In this document: piece after piece, positions 1 to 12,244 of the stretch
Layout: each line of letters starts with the position of its first letter
Numbering within the stretch: position 1 is the stretch's first letter
Source: Meandrina meandrites
Lineage: Eukaryota; Cnidaria; Anthozoa; Scleractinia; Meandrinidae
Direction: 5' to 3'
Length of the DNA stretch: 64,000 nucleotides
Assembly (NCBI GenBank): GCA_963693305.1
Contig: OY855914.1
Coordinates: 26,336,972-26,400,971 of the forward strand
The notes under the pieces: model-generated
Database searches by the model: none
What the model was told of the DNA's origin: nothing
What the model saw: the letters and a program-made list of their open reading frames with translations, nothing else
Made by a program: the position numbers and the translations under genes

Positions 1-165
1 TAGCAGTTTATCAGAAGTGACTTGAGGCTTTTTATTCCAGGTACTCCTTCATTATTCTGATAACCTGAATATTCAATATTGTATTTGTTTGTTTGTTTGT
101 TTGTTTGTTGCTGACATTTGGCTGCCTGTATATAAAACATCTAGTACTGCATGTAATTAATTTAC

Positions 166-2293
166 CTGAAGATACACTTCTTCTTTTAGATTTTGTGATT
201 GCCACCATGTCTTCTCTGTCCTTCCATTAAAATTTGAGATCATGTTCTTTGGTTCATGACTGAGTTTCGGAATCGTTGAGTCACAAACAAAACACTCCTC
301 GGGATTAGCTTGGAGATGGGACACAATGCAGTAGTCCTCTGGACCATTCATGCCGCATGTAGAGGAAGCTGTCAGCTGATTAACGCGACCAATCACAAGG
401 TCTCCCGTAGCTGGATAACAACTACGCCCCCTTTCGCACTGTGTGTTTCCATTTTGACTTACAACTTGACAAACTAAATAAAAAATAATTAATAAAAAAT
501 TGCATGTTGTTAGTAGTGACTTACATCACAGTACATTATGCCTTGATGAATGACCTCCTCCTGTTGGGGGGACGGGGGGTCCATGTTCCCTTGTTCCCGA
601 CAAAATTTTCCTTGTGTTCCCGAAAAGGATTTCCATTTTGCTGCTTCCTGTTCCCTTAAATATGCTTTTGTTCCTGTGTTCTCCATTTTATTTTCAATTT
701 GTTCCCATGTTGCCAAAAAGTTAATGGCCATGTTTCCTTGTTCCCTGAAACCCCTCTCTTCAGCTTTTCCAACAGTTCTACTCGGATGAAAGACTCAAGG
801 GGAATTTGCAGATAAGAAGATGTATAGGATGATGGTTGGTTTCCCTGTGCTAGATGTTTGGTTTGTTGGGTAACATGCCACAGTAGCAAATGGCTTAACT
901 AACCAAATCTTGAAGTCTCAGAAACAGAATAATAATGGTCGCTGCGTTTGAGTGGGGAGTGACAGTTTTTAGCACGTTTAAGTTGGGTCTTCCTTTTTTG
1001 GAGGTCACTGGTGATTTTCAATGACTTTGAAAATAATTCTCCTTTGCAGTTAGTAATGGTAATAGGACTGAGTGGAGTCCAATTCGGTCTGTAATCATAC
1101 GTCGAGTGATTAACAAAATCGGACGACCGCGTAGCGGGAGTCCGATTTGTTTAATCATGAGAATAATTACCGACAGAATTGGATGACACAAAGTCCTGTT
1201 ACCAATTAATAATAAGTATAACAAAATTCGAGAAAAAATTTAAATAAAGCGAAGCCTACTAAGGACTTATCATCACTATGGCAAAAATGCCATTCTTGAA
1301 GCTGAACGTTTTAGGAATATCAAGAAGTATTTAGTCACAACAAGAAACCAAATAAAGAGCGCGCGCATGTGCAGCACGCGAACTTTGTTATTGGACACCT
1401 TGTTATTGGACACTTTAGCGGAGCGTGCTCCAATTTGGTAAAAAATAGGGCGTGCTAAGAACCAATCAGATTCGAGAATTTTGTTATAGTTGTGATTAAT
1501 TTTGTTATTGTTAAAAATAAAGTACACGTGAAGGGTTTTATTGTCAAGAGTTTTTTTTTTTTTGAGAAACCTAAACTAAGCCACTATCTGGTTGTCTTTG
1601 AAAGTATACTCATCATTTTTTTTTTCTCATGGTCCCATTAAAATTATAAACATAGGGGGCAGTCAATCTTATCAAGCTCATAGATTTACAATAATCCACA
1701 GCAAAGCTTATTTAAGCTTTAACCAAAACAAAATACATGTATTCTTGGAGTGTGTCGGAAGTGGCAAGGACACTAAACTCCATGCGGTTGTACAACAGCA
1801 GAATTTCGCCATTGACAGACGTTTCCCTTGCCTCTGCTGACAAATTGTTTTGACACTTGGGGCAAAATGGTCTGCTCCGTTGACAGGGCGTGAACGACCC
1901 CAAGGAAACAACACAAATTCCAACTTTACCGCTCCCATAAAACATCAACAAAGACAAAACTTTTTCGTCGCTAAAACAAATAAAATTTGAGTGGTTCTAT
2001 TTTTAATTCCTGGCATGAAAGTCATTTTAAATGCACGATCTGCGAGAAAAGCTACAGGGAAAATCGATCAAAGACAACAAACAGTTTTTCATATGATATC
2101 GGATCCCTTACACATCGACGAGACGTCGAGAACAACATTCACTAGAATTGTTGGTCTCCGTTTCAGATGAGGTAACGCGACATGCCCATGGAAAAATAAA
2201 AAACAGACACAGTAAAATATGTAGCGCTTTTTATGTCTTAAACTCACCAAAATAAAACAGTGCAATCAACGCAATTCTCCATAAATTCGTCAT
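166..2293 (-). CDS. Laminin beta-like subunit, first two coding exons (partial)
   Basis: Two exons on the minus strand. Exon 1 (2293-2248) gives a 15-residue hydrophobic signal start MTNLWRIALIALFYF and ends at a GTGAGT donor in phase 1. Exon 2 (473-166) joins in frame and ends at a GTAAAT donor. The joined protein has CERGRSCYPATGDL, STCG, YCIVSHLQ, CFVCDS and WWQSQN, the order seen in the laminin N-terminal (LN) domain of beta subunits. LN domains polymerise laminin in the basement membrane outside the cell. The rest of the gene lies left of position 1. Exon 1 placement rests on frame, donor quality and a credible signal peptide. A gamma subunit or a netrin is possible, but the cysteine spacing and the SCYPATGDL stretch favour beta. 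Confidence 0.85.
541..760 (+). repeat. GTTCCC-rich dispersed repeat, copy 1
   Basis: Starts with a G-rich block ending GGGGGGTCC and continues with many TTGTTCCC units, ending near GAAACCCC. The same design occurs at about 20021-20115 and 22720-22820, so this is a dispersed family rather than a local satellite. Confidence 0.6.
1051..1240. repeat. Dispersed repeat, copy 1 (pair with 44837-45010)
   Basis: Contains GTAATAGGACTGAGTGG, GTCCAATTCGGTCTGTAAT and a tail with CGAGAAAAAATTTAAAT then AAGCGAAGC. A close copy lies at 44837-45010. It has an internal short inverted motif around the CGCGTAGCG centre. It looks like a non-autonomous mobile repeat. Confidence 0.55.
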
Positions 2294-4675
2294 AATTTCC
2301 CCACGTGCACAACCACGAATTTCTTTTCTCTTTGAAGTGATAAAACAAATGTTTGTACGTGCCACCCAGAACTTAGGACAAGATCTTCTTCTACGGTAAA
2401 ACGAAGATCCTGTAAAATAACAAAACAGCTTATCAGTAGCGGAGCATTTTTAGGACCGATCAAATCGCTACAGAATCAAAACTTTACATGCGGCGACGAA
2501 TGGAAATGTACTCTTCTCGAAAGTCACGCATAAGAGACATCCATTGCATGTCATGCGAAGACACAAAACTCACTCGCCACCGGCCTAGCGAAGTTTCGGA
2601 TACTTGCGAGAAGCAATGTTTACAGCAAAAATAGCAAGATAACTAACCTCTGCCTTGAAGCGGTGAAGGAAGGAATCGGTGATGAAGAATTAAGACCAAA
2701 TTATCCAGACAGAACCTCAGATCTTGCGCAAAACATGGAGGTGAAATTTACAGTCGCCACGGTTGTCAAGATTCCAGCGACGAATGCTTCCACAGAAATT
2801 GCACTCTTCGACCGGTCGATTCAGCTTCCAAAGCGACAAATGTCTAACGCAGGACTGGAAATGGCAAATGAACGATGGAAAGAGAGGAGAGTTGTTCCAG
2901 AAGTGATGTTATAACAAGAGAAAATCTTCTAGCGACCGAAGCTCGGGAATTCACCACCGGAAAGCCGATATAGTTGAATGCATTCGAGGAATGTGGTTAT
3001 TAGCCAATCAGATTTTGGTATCATAATGTGAATTTCCGCGCCAAGACCACCTTTGATCGGCGGCGAGTGTCGGATTTCAATAACCAGATCGACATAAAAC
3101 ATGTCATTCACAAACTGACCTGAATTCTTGGCAGTTTCAGCGTCGTTCCTTATACCGGACGGCCACATAAAAACCGAAGAATAGGATTTTGCTACCGAAA
3201 CCATATTATGTCTATTTTTATTTTATTTTATTTTATTTTTTTTTCATGACACAGCTTTGTATTGCGTTATCCAGCTCAGCAGTACCGCGCTGACACCAAA
3301 GTTCTAGTACTTCATATTACAAGTTCACTGAAAGGTGAAAAAAAAAGAAGAAAAGAAAAAGACATCATTGTTTGCAAAAAAATAAGCTAACAAAATTTCG
3401 GCGCCAAAATAAACTCAGAAGAAGTAAAATGTACTCGGCGGCAACAAACATTACACGGCATGGACTACGCATGGTTAAAAAAACTTAGAATATACTTGAC
3501 GTTTCGCATGCTACAGCACACATCTTCGAAGCTGCGTAGAACGAACATACGAAATAGCGCGCTCGTTTGTTCGTTCCGTAATACGAGGAATCGACTGCTA
3601 CACAGGCTAGTTACGGTAATAAAATAAGTGAAAATTTTAAACTTCAAAAATCTTTCGGTTCGGCTACTGTTACCCGGGCCAACCAGAGAAAGATAACCGA
3701 TCACAAAGTAGAACGGGAATAATAGATTCGAACATTTTTTTGGCCTCAGCCGAATGAAATGTCGAGTAATGAACTGATTTCAATTTAACTTCGCTCGTGA
3801 AACCGCTTCATAACCGGCTTATATGTTTAGTAGAGCATTAGCTGGCGTTCACTTTTTGATTTAAAAATTTGAGAAGTTTCACATGCTTCATAAATGAATG
3901 TCATGTGTCATGAACTTGCTAGAGACCGATTTCAAACTGTATAAATGAAAGCACCGAATTTAACGCGACGCTGTTCGGTTTGGCCAAATTCCGTGGCAAA
4001 TTTGAATTCTCAGAAAAAAAAATAATAGTAAAAACTCAACCGCCGGCTGTTTCAATGTTTTGTTTTGCAAATGTAACAAGGCACAGGACACATTCCGAAC
4101 AGGAATATCGGTTATTTCTTCAACATTGGCTTCCGATACAAGTGAAACTGCGCTATAAAGTTTTTTTCTGAAATAAATCCCTTTACTTGTCGAGGTGTTG
4201 GTCTTGAAAGATGAAGAAACCAGTGAAGTTTTGAGGAGTAAGTTTGAGAATTCAAATCCGATTTAAATACGCCACGCAATCTTTGTCTGGCCGTCGCTTG
4301 ATACAAATCAAAATATAAATCAAGATATGATATGATAGGTCCGTATATCGAATTTTCCCTTATTTTCTTCTTCGTTTTTCTTAATATTCTTAATATTTTT
4401 ATTTATTTATTTATTTAAGATACAAAATACAAAAATTACATTAATAGTAGGTTTTAGGTTTAGGTTCAGTAACAGGAAAGTGGAAATAACATTGTAGGTC
4501 TCGCATATTGCTGAATCTAAGTCATGAGTTTACGATGCACTTTGCCTGTCACGGGCTCCTGATGGTGACTCCGTTGAATCTATGTAAAATTAACTAATTC
4601 AAAATAAAAAGAGGTTGCTTCTCACCGTCAGATTAAAATCTGTCTATCATGTCTATCATATATTGTTAATCATTG

Positions 4676-5240
4676 TTTTAAAGTGCCTATGAAGTGAAAA
4701 TTGTTTTTGTCTAGTTATAATATTTACCTTTTGAAAAACAAGGTTCCAAAGTTTGAAACGTCTAGCTTAAAAACTAACGATTTTATAAGCGCTCAAAGTT
4801 GTGCCATTATGACCTCAAAAATGGTCTCTGAATCGCGCGGTCAAAATACCACGTGATAATAACCTCTGACGTCACTTTGGTGCCGACGTCTTCCTCCTCT
4901 CGCTCACTGGTTTCTTCTTCTTCGGTGCTGCTAGATATTTCTGAAATTTTGCTCATTTCTGTATCGCTCGACATCTTTTCGTACTGAAAATACTCATTGG
5001 ATACAAGAAACTCTGACTGTGTAAACAAATGTGAGGCACCAAAGTGACGTCACGGCCTGGTATTTTTGGATTAAACTCGACCCATTCCCCTGACCATTTT
5101 TGAGGGTAAAATAGCACAACTTTGAGCGCTTGTAAAATCGTTAGTTTTAAAGCTAGACGTTTCAAACTTTGGAATCGTGTTTTTCGAAAGGTGAATATTA
5201 TAACTAAACAAAAACAATTTTCACTTCATAGGCACTTTAA
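4676..5240. mobile_element. Foldback MITE with TTAA ends (Kolobok-like)
   Basis: Two arms of about 125 bp are near-perfect reverse complements: 4676-4806 starts with TTAAAGTGCCTATGAAG, and 5110-5240 ends with the matching CTTCATAGGCACTTTAA. TTAA at both outer edges fits the target duplication of Kolobok or piggyBac-type transposons. No transposase is present. The 5' to 3' span in between encodes only repeat-derived open frames. Confidence 0.7.
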
Positions 5241-6513
5241 ATCTTTTTAATAAATCGTCCAAATTTTTTTGAAGAACACTGAACGAATATTGCTTTTCAT
5301 ACATTCAAGCGTCTCTCAAGCGCTTAAGCGCAGCTCGACTGAGTGACAAGCGTCCGTCTTTGTGCATCCACACAGCCCAGTGGACACGACATGCGACTTT
5401 CTGCATTTACAGCAAAGAGTCCGGCAGCCAGTGGTACATCGGCATGAAAGTCATTTCTAGACAACCCTTAGGGATTGGATCTAATTTCATTGGACAGGTC
5501 TCCTCTGGGTTCAGAAGCACTGGTTTCTGACGCGGTTTGGTAGTGGCATCTCTTGAAGTGTTCCATGAACGCGTCGCTAGTCGGTAGTAGCTTTTCGGGG
5601 CTACTGAATTTGCCAAGTAGCAAAACACCAGCCAAGTCCAATAAGTCCTCCCATGAGTGCTCTGTGAAAACCTTCCACACAGTCTTCTTTGAATGTCCAG
5701 AGAGGTAATCAGATAATTGCAAACTTTGTAAAAAAAACTTTACTAGTACTATAATCGATCAATTTTAGCTGAAAAATTTTACCGGTGAAAAGGATATTAA
5801 CGTAAGTATTATAAATCCCAGTATATACCTGAACATTGCTACTAATAAATGCCAAATCTTGCAAAAAAGATTTGCCATTTACTAGTATGTACTTTAATAT
5901 TACTACTAGTAAATGCCAATCTTGCATAAAAGAAAAACTATACCCATGATGAGGTGAGTTTTTATAAGAGGGTGTGATCAATTGTCACATGACAGCTTGA
6001 TATTCAGAGAAACAGCGTAAAAATTGTCAGAAATTCTCAGGATCATCTTTAGATTACACTACTCGCACTTTGAAATAATTTCTAGATTTATTTAACTCAA
6101 AATTGCTAAAGGAAAGAAAACTCCTTTTTTGGACAATAACGTCGTTATGAAACACCCTTAAACACCACCTTACATGTAACACAAGAATTGAGCTTGGCAA
6201 CAATAATTTTTGAAATCAGCGTAATCAACTTAGTAGAAATAGCTATGTTGTCAAACATCAGACAAAAATGCCCATGGGTAACACATTTTGGGCTCCTGTG
6301 TACCCGACTATGACTGATTTTGGATGTGATGTAACTTTCACCCCACCCCCGTTCAAAAAGGCTTGGGACACCCTGGAATTGTTACGGATTGCTATCCACA
6401 ACAATGAAAATCAATAACAGTTGCTGACAATCATTGAAAATCAGTCATGTTGAAGGTCACAGAATTTTACTTCATCAATTTCCAATGTCAATCAATTAAT
6501 TGGCATCTACTGT

Positions 6514-6895
6514 TAGGCCTGGTTTAAACGTCGCATTTTACATGCACCAAATCAAATTGCCGAATTAAGTGCATGTAAAATGCGACGTTTATAAAACAAT
6601 TAAATTTGGCAGATTTGAATTAAATGCGAGTTCAGTCGAATATTCGACTGTTCCAGTTTCATTGCCGTTCATAGCTGTTCTTTGCGGAACAACAACGTGA
6701 AATGACCAGATTTTGTGCTGATTGTGGACAACCTGAACCACGACGGATAATTTTGGGTTTTTATATTTGGGATTGAACGCTCAGCAATTAAATGCGACGT
6801 TTAAAACCCGATGCCGATTTTTTTTTTAATTGGAGTCGACTCGAATTAGTATTGTATTTGGCGCATGTAAAATGCGTCGTTTAAACCAGGCCTTA
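6514..6895. mobile_element. Harbinger-like MITE
   Basis: The left end reads TTAGGCCTGGTTTAAACG and the right end reads CGTTTAAACCAGGCCTTA, a terminal inverted repeat flanked by TTA. The interior repeats the CATGTAAAATGCG motif several times in both orientations. Three-base TTA duplications and GGCCTGGTTTAAAC ends are typical of PIF/Harbinger MITEs. Non-autonomous. Confidence 0.75.
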
Positions 6896-7686
6896 TTGAA
6901 TAATTTCATTATCATTGATTATTTTCATCTAAAGGACTCTCCCGATAATTGCATTATCAGGCAATATTGTTATTGACTAAACGGTTGACCAAAATACATC
7001 TCTTTTTACCCTTAAACCTTAATTTAACTTCTGTAGAAACTGTTTATTATTAATTTATCGAAAAGGCTATTGCTGCAAACAAAAATAAGATGCTTGTGCA
7101 CCTTGCAAAATGGAACAAAATTATGGGATATGTATAGTTTACTCTTCTATCTCTGTCCCTCATAAGTCACTGCTTTTTAAATCTACAATACCTTTATTGC
7201 CTTGTTACTAGATTCTTGACTTATGTTCTTTTTAGTTCTTTTATTGATTGTTATTTAGTTTATTGTGTTTACTTGTACTTCATGTCATTTTTCTTTGTAA
7301 AGATATCACCTTTTTTGTAAACTTTTTTTTCTTTTCTGCTCATGTCTATTTTTTGTGTTTAATAAAGTCTTAAAAATACAAAAAAAAAAATGTTTATTAT
7401 TTTAACACAATTTTCCTCAGTGGCTTGGTCCATGTCCAGAATGTGATTAAAGATTAAAATAAAATTTCTAACGGAAAAATATATATCCACAAAAAAGTTT
7501 TATAAAAAATAGACGACTTTTTGTCCTATGTAGTCTTTATTTTCTCTCACATAAAATTTTTTGTCTCCTTTAGCTTATTGCTGTAAATCTCTATTGCCTT
7601 TGTAAGTGTTACCTTTAACCGTAAGTGAGAGTACAAAGTAATACGTGACACTGTTGTGATTAGTGTAAGCAATGGTTTCCTGTGTT

Positions 7687-7845
7687 TCGAACATCCAACT
7701 CGAAAATCCAACTCCAAATCCTAACTCGAAAATCCAACTCGAAATCCTAACTTGAAAATCCAACTCGAAAATCCAACTCGAAATCCTAACTTGAAAATCC
7801 AACTCAAAAATCCAACTCAAAATCCTAACTCGAAATCCAAACTCG
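7687..7845. repeat. Minisatellite of AATCCAACTCGAA units
   Basis: Tandem alternation of AATCCAACTCGAA and ATCCTAACTTGAA units. It creates a repetitive minus-strand open frame that is not a gene. Isolated related units occur at about 17560-17605 inside intron 1 of gene A. Confidence 0.8.
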
Positions 7846-7982
7846 GGAGTTAGTTTGTTTGTGTCAAAGGTCAGCTTTAAAAAATGTAAAAGTACCATAA
7901 AGCAAATTCCAAATTTATGCCAACTTTACTTCAGCTTTACTCCACAATAAAGTAACTGTTATGTTTTCATGCTGCGATAACC

Positions 7983-9320
7983 TCACTCAAGTGTAAACAA
8001 AATTGCAGGACAGTCTTTAGGATATTTTGTTGGTGCTGTGAGTGATTTTGTCATTTTGTTGTTGGTTGAAAAACTGAATGTGACCCCTGAACACTGGACT
8101 GGGTTTAGAACATTTTCTCCACACCAAGAAACTGAACCAGTAATGGAAACTCTGACACAATATACAATTTCTTCTTGTAGATTGGCTGGTTGGTCAAACA
8201 AGACATCAAAACCATAGAAACTAGCTGAGTTGTACTGCAATTGTATAGAAGCAAATGTTCCTTTTTTATGAGCAAACACTACATTTGCTGAGAAATCCCT
8301 CACTTCCAAGGTTACCTCCTGTCGCTCACCACCACTACCAAACAGACGAACACCATGTATATTGATAGGCTTGTCCACAAGCAGGAAAAAAAACTGTTCC
8401 TCTTTATCATAATGAATCCAGCCAAAATTCACTACAGAGTCAAATCTTTGACAATGTTTTAGACCACCAATTCTTTTTGTGGATAGAAATCCCCTTGGAA
8501 ACACAGATGGCGAATAGTAGCATCTTGTTAAATCAAAGGCTTCATGGGCTAGAAGAATATCATTGTCAAGAACAACGCTGGCAAATTCAGTTTTCCCCAT
8601 AACTGGAAACTGAATCTTGGACACTACTCCCTTGCCAATTACGTTTCTTTTCATGCAACCATCCGCCACTAGTCCTCGCATTTCACACTGATATTCTGCC
8701 CATATGTTGACAGCTTTGAACAGTTCAATCTCTTGAATGTTCAAAGAGTCTCTCTCCACTAATGCTTCAAGGATTGATTTGTCAATGGTCACAAATTCAT
8801 CTGATTGGACAGCCTGTTCGGTGTGATTATCAATAACTGTCCAGCAACGTTCTACAAGATCCTTATTTTGTTCACTGTACCTCAATGCGTGCGTTAGAAT
8901 GCAGAGCACATTTGACTCGTCAACGTTTTCGCGCAGATATTCAAAACACTGATTGACAAGACTGGGCAAAATGTACTTTTCAGCCAGATATAAAACTTGC
9001 ATCACGCAACTTCTGCTTAAAAACACTTCTTCGCTGTATATGTAACGGAACAGCTCCAATAAACCGTCGTATTCACTGTCAGGTAACTCAATAGTATCAG
9101 AGGTCTCCGCCATTTGTCCATAAAACATTGCATGAAACACTGGACTAGAAATAGATAGCATAAACTTGTGGGCTGGAATTTCCACTGTACTCCCATTCGA
9201 TGATCGCACTTTAAAGGTAACATCGCTTAAAAGATTGTTATTGAACATGAATTTGGTTCTTTCTCTAACTGTTGATCTTGCAATTTGCCAGTTCTCTTCG
9301 ACAAATGCCGCCATTGTCAT
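7983..9320 (-). CDS. BTB-BACK-PHR protein (BTBD3/BTBD6-like)
   Basis: An intronless 445-residue reading frame, start ATG at 9320 with a second ATG two codons on. Domains in order: BTB/POZ at about residues 20-125 (LLSDVTFKV, IPAHKFMLSISSPVFHAMFYG, YIYSEEV), BACK at about 130-240, and a PHR-type beta-sandwich at about 285-440 (RFDSVVNFGW, VRLFGSGG, YGFDVLFDQP, CSGVTFSFS). This layout is that of BTBD3/BTBD6, cytoplasmic substrate adaptors that dimerise through BTB and recruit Cullin-3. The molecular target is unknown. It is divergently paired with a clear paralogue at 9548-10876. Loss of introns in both suggests retroposition before the duplication, or an old intronless family. Confidence 0.9.
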   Translation of the reverse strand: MTMAAFVEENWQIARSTVRERTKFMFNNNLLSDVTFKVRSSNGSTVEIPAHKFMLSISSPVFHAMFYGQMAETSDTIELPDSEYDGLLELFRYIYSEEVFLSRSCVMQVLYLAEKYILPSLVNQCFEYLRENVDESNVLCILTHALRYSEQNKDLVERCWTVIDNHTEQAVQSDEFVTIDKSILEALVERDSLNIQEIELFKAVNIWAEYQCEMRGLVADGCMKRNVIGKGVVSKIQFPVMGKTEFASVVLDNDILLAHEAFDLTRCYYSPSVFPRGFLSTKRIGGLKHCQRFDSVVNFGWIHYDKEEQFFFLLVDKPINIHGVRLFGSGGERQEVTLEVRDFSANVVFAHKKGTFASIQLQYNSASFYGFDVLFDQPANLQEEIVYCVRVSITGSVSWCGENVLNPVQCSGVTFSFSTNNKMTKSLTAPTKYPKDCPAILFTLE

Positions 9321-9547
9321 CGATCAACAAACCTTCAATTCCAGGAATTCAGCTTCCGGAAGCTCCGTCTCAGAAATGAGCCCTAATTTGGTCAGCGGTA
9401 AATATCATGTGAAGTATCACACCTCATATAACACCTCGTGTCAGCATAACAACGTGCGAGGACAGAGGAAAGACGAGTATATTGACAAACAACTCAGTGA
9501 CAACTACACAGTTTCGAACAGTTTACCGGCCACTTGCCATTGAAACC
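9321..9547. promoter_or_regulatory. Shared promoter region between the two BTB-PHR genes
   Basis: The 227-bp gap between the two start codons must hold both promoters. No clear TATA box is seen. It reads through as part of an open frame upstream of 9548, but the paralogue alignment puts both starts at the edges of this gap. Confidence 0.5.
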
Positions 9548-10876
9548 ATGTCTTTTCCTGACGACTATTGGCAGGTAACAAGGCCAAACGTGAAAGAAAG
9601 GATCGAGGCTATGTTCAACAGCGATTTCTTGAGTGATGTGAAGTTTATTGTTCAAAAGTGGAGTGATGATTTCACAACCAGGGAAGTTGAGATACCCGCT
9701 CACAAATTCGTACTGTCGATTAGTAGTCCTGTTTTCCTTGATATGTTTTATGGTCGAACACCAGAAAAAGAAGATGTTATTGAACTCCATGACTGTGAAT
9801 ATGAGAATCTATTGGAGATGTTGCGTTTCATCTACACGGATGAAGTGATCTTGAGCGGAAGTAACGTAATGGAGGTACTGCATTTGTCAAGACATTACAA
9901 GCTACCTTTGCTTTCCGATAAATGCATCGAATATCTCGGAAAGAACTTAAATACCTCGAACGTGATAAATTTTCTTACCCAGGCTGAAAGCAATCAAGAA
10001 GAAGGCGTCATTGCCAGATGTTGGGAAGTAATCGATAAACACACAGTCGAGGTAATCAAATCAGATGAATTTGTCACAATTGACAAACAAATTCTTGAGA
10101 TGCTAGTTGAAAGAAATTCTTTGACTGTGAGTGAAGTTGAACTATTTGAAGCTGTGAATTTTTGGGCCAACAAGCAATGCGAATTACAAGGCTTCCTCGC
10201 CAATGGAGAACTAAAAAGGAGACTACTTGGGGAACGAATTGTGAAGAACATTCGTTATCCAGTCATGAAAGATGAAGAATTTGCTAATGTAGTCCTCGAA
10301 TGCAACATACTGTCTCCAAAAGAGTGCTTTGACATCATAAAACATTTTTCTTCAGTCTTGACGTCACCTTTGGAATTTAAAAGCGAAAGAAGAGTTGGAT
10401 GGGAAAGGAAACAATTGTGTCGATTTGGTTCTGTTGTTGATTATGGCTGGTGCTATAGCCCTGATAAACACGACTCTATCATCTTCTCTGTAGACCAAAT
10501 GATTGTACTTTATGGAATATGTTTCTGTGGTAATCAAAACGAAAATTATTCACTGAAACTTAAGGTAATAGATCTGAGCCGTTCCTCAGTTGTTGGAACA
10601 AGGATAGGCTGCTATCCCTCGCGGAATCTACCTTACAAGTCGAGTTATTACTGGGGTTTTGAGGTCTTGTTTGATGTACCTGTTATCATCGAGAAGGACA
10701 AAAGATACTCCGTTGAAGCTGCCATATCGGGAAGTTTTTCATGGCGTGGATTGGATGGAGAGAGCTCGATCCAGTGCTCAGGAGTGTGCTTTAACTTTGA
10801 AGATAGTGGACAAAGTAGCAATGGTACCACTGTTGTGAAGGGGCAGTTTCCGGAATTTTTGTTCAGCATAAAATAG
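9548..10876 (+). CDS. BTB-BACK-PHR protein, paralogue (BTBD3/BTBD6-like)
   Basis: A 442-residue intronless protein. The frame is open from 9482, but I chose the ATG at 9548 (MSFPDDYWQ) because it aligns with the paralogue start (MAAFVEENWQ). It has BTB at about 20-130 (FLSDVKFIV, IPAHKFVLSISSPVFLDMFYG, YTDEV), BACK at about 130-235 and a PHR domain at about 285-440 (RFGSVVDYGW, YWGFEVLFDVP, CSGVCFNFE). It has the same likely role as its neighbour, a Cullin-3 adaptor. The two copies are clearly diverged in sequence, so the pair is not a recent duplication or an assembly artefact. Confidence 0.9.
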   Translation: MSFPDDYWQVTRPNVKERIEAMFNSDFLSDVKFIVQKWSDDFTTREVEIPAHKFVLSISSPVFLDMFYGRTPEKEDVIELHDCEYENLLEMLRFIYTDEVILSGSNVMEVLHLSRHYKLPLLSDKCIEYLGKNLNTSNVINFLTQAESNQEEGVIARCWEVIDKHTVEVIKSDEFVTIDKQILEMLVERNSLTVSEVELFEAVNFWANKQCELQGFLANGELKRRLLGERIVKNIRYPVMKDEEFANVVLECNILSPKECFDIIKHFSSVLTSPLEFKSERRVGWERKQLCRFGSVVDYGWCYSPDKHDSIIFSVDQMIVLYGICFCGNQNENYSLKLKVIDLSRSSVVGTRIGCYPSRNLPYKSSYYWGFEVLFDVPVIIEKDKRYSVEAAISGSFSWRGLDGESSIQCSGVCFNFEDSGQSSNGTTVVKGQFPEFLFSIK

Positions 10877-12078
10877 GTTTATGCACGTATGAGTCTATGG
10901 CAACTGGAGTCTGCATCGGAGACGTTTTCGGTTTCTAAAACTGAAAGTTCTGAAAAATCGAGTTTGAAGTTTGTAGGACGCTGTCTGCTTCGCTTTTGTT
11001 TCAAAATTTTCACGTCCGAGTTTGATAAAGTAGTTTTGAAACTTTGCAAATGTCGCACTAAATCATCTCTTAATTTTTCCCTTTTCTTATCTGTTAACTG
11101 TTTTAATGAATACAGTTAACTATTCTCATTTGGGTACTTTGCACGATATCTAGCTATTTCGAGAAACGTTGTCGGAAAAAAATCCCGATCCTGGGTTGAT
11201 TAAGTTTACAGTTCCTTGACTTCAGCATTTTAGGGAAATCTGCAAAGGCACGCGAGACGCCATGTACGCGATGTACGTATGTTTGCGAGTGCTAAAAGAA
11301 AGCAACAAAAGTAGGTTCGACAGCTAAAGTGCCTTTGACCGAGTGCATTGATCATATCCCAGATTACTTTTCGAGATTGTTGCGTGCGGTATATGTTATT
11401 TGCCGGCTGGCAGGTCCGTATATAGTTGAAAACTGTGAACGAGACACAAGGAGTTGAAAGTGCTGCTCGAGGCCGCAGGAACGACCCTAAGTCGGTAACT
11501 ACGTTTTTATTTTTTCCTGCCTCAATTTGTTTGGTAAAGAAACCTAGAAAGACTGATTGTGTCGCAAAATGTTTGTTTGTATATTAGTTGATCGACGGGC
11601 AAGTAGAAGAATACTGTTTTCTTTAAAATTCCGAATAAAAACGCTTCGCTAAAATGAACCGTACTCATGCAAAGGTTCATTGCATCCAAGAAAAGCAGTC
11701 GACGTAATTTAAGTACATACTTGTAGCTGATGAATTAAAAATCTTTTATTGTGATAAACAGCGCGAAAGTAAAACTAGCCTGCAGAACAGGCGGTTTATT
11801 TAGTGCGGGTCGCGCGAGGACGAGCCCTTCGCGCTCGCTGTCGCGCTTCGCGCGTCCCGCAAACTAATGAGTAGTTTTGTCGTCTACTGACGTACCGAAC
11901 GTACAACCGTATTGCGAGAATTATTTGGCTGTTTTAATTACGGAATTACACTTTCTTGAATGGTGGCATATAGTGCTTTTGGCGCCGAAAAGTGGCAGAT
12001 AAACAAGGCAGTTTAACTCATAAATGAAGTCTGAAAACCGGTGCAGTTTACTGCATGCGTAATGGCTGGCTCAACTCG

Positions 12079-12244
12079 TAGACTGCGAGCAGTCTCTCTT
12101 TTGCTGAGAAACCGACGAACGGTAAGCGGCGAAGCCGCGATCGGCAAACAGCGCCCCCGCTGGCGCCCCCGCTATTTGCCGATCGCGGCTTCGCCGCTTA
12201 CCGTTTGTCGATTTCTCAGCAAAAGAGAGACTGCTCGCAGTCTA
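12079..12244. repeat. Long near-perfect hairpin (foldback)
   Basis: TAGACTGCGAGCAGTCTCTC at the left edge is answered by its reverse complement at the right edge, and the two arms pair almost throughout, meeting at a short CGCCCCCGCTGGCG centre. It is GC-rich compared with its surroundings. It is probably a non-autonomous foldback element. Confidence 0.8.

Larger units (their letters stand above)
474..2247. other. Laminin gene intron 1 with dispersed repeats
   Basis: No coding exon is seen here. It holds a GTTCCC-rich repeat (about 541-760), a dispersed repeat (about 1051-1240) that recurs near 44837-45010, and an AT-rich remainder with a T-run near 1550. Short open frames here are repeat translations. 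Confidence 0.6.
2294..7982. other. Intergenic region, repeats only
   Basis: The region between the laminin start and the first BTB gene. I see no exon that joins to a recognisable protein. It contains the laminin promoter and 5' UTR next to 2294, a TTAA-flanked foldback (4676-5240), a Harbinger-type MITE (6514-6895) and the minisatellite at 7687-7845 close to the BTB gene 3' end. Open frames of 60-100 codons lie inside the repeats or in AT-rich DNA and show no domain. Confidence 0.55.

Noticed and set aside
7575..7898. 107-codon repetitive minus-strand frame
   Set aside because: Made by the AATCCAACTCGAA minisatellite.
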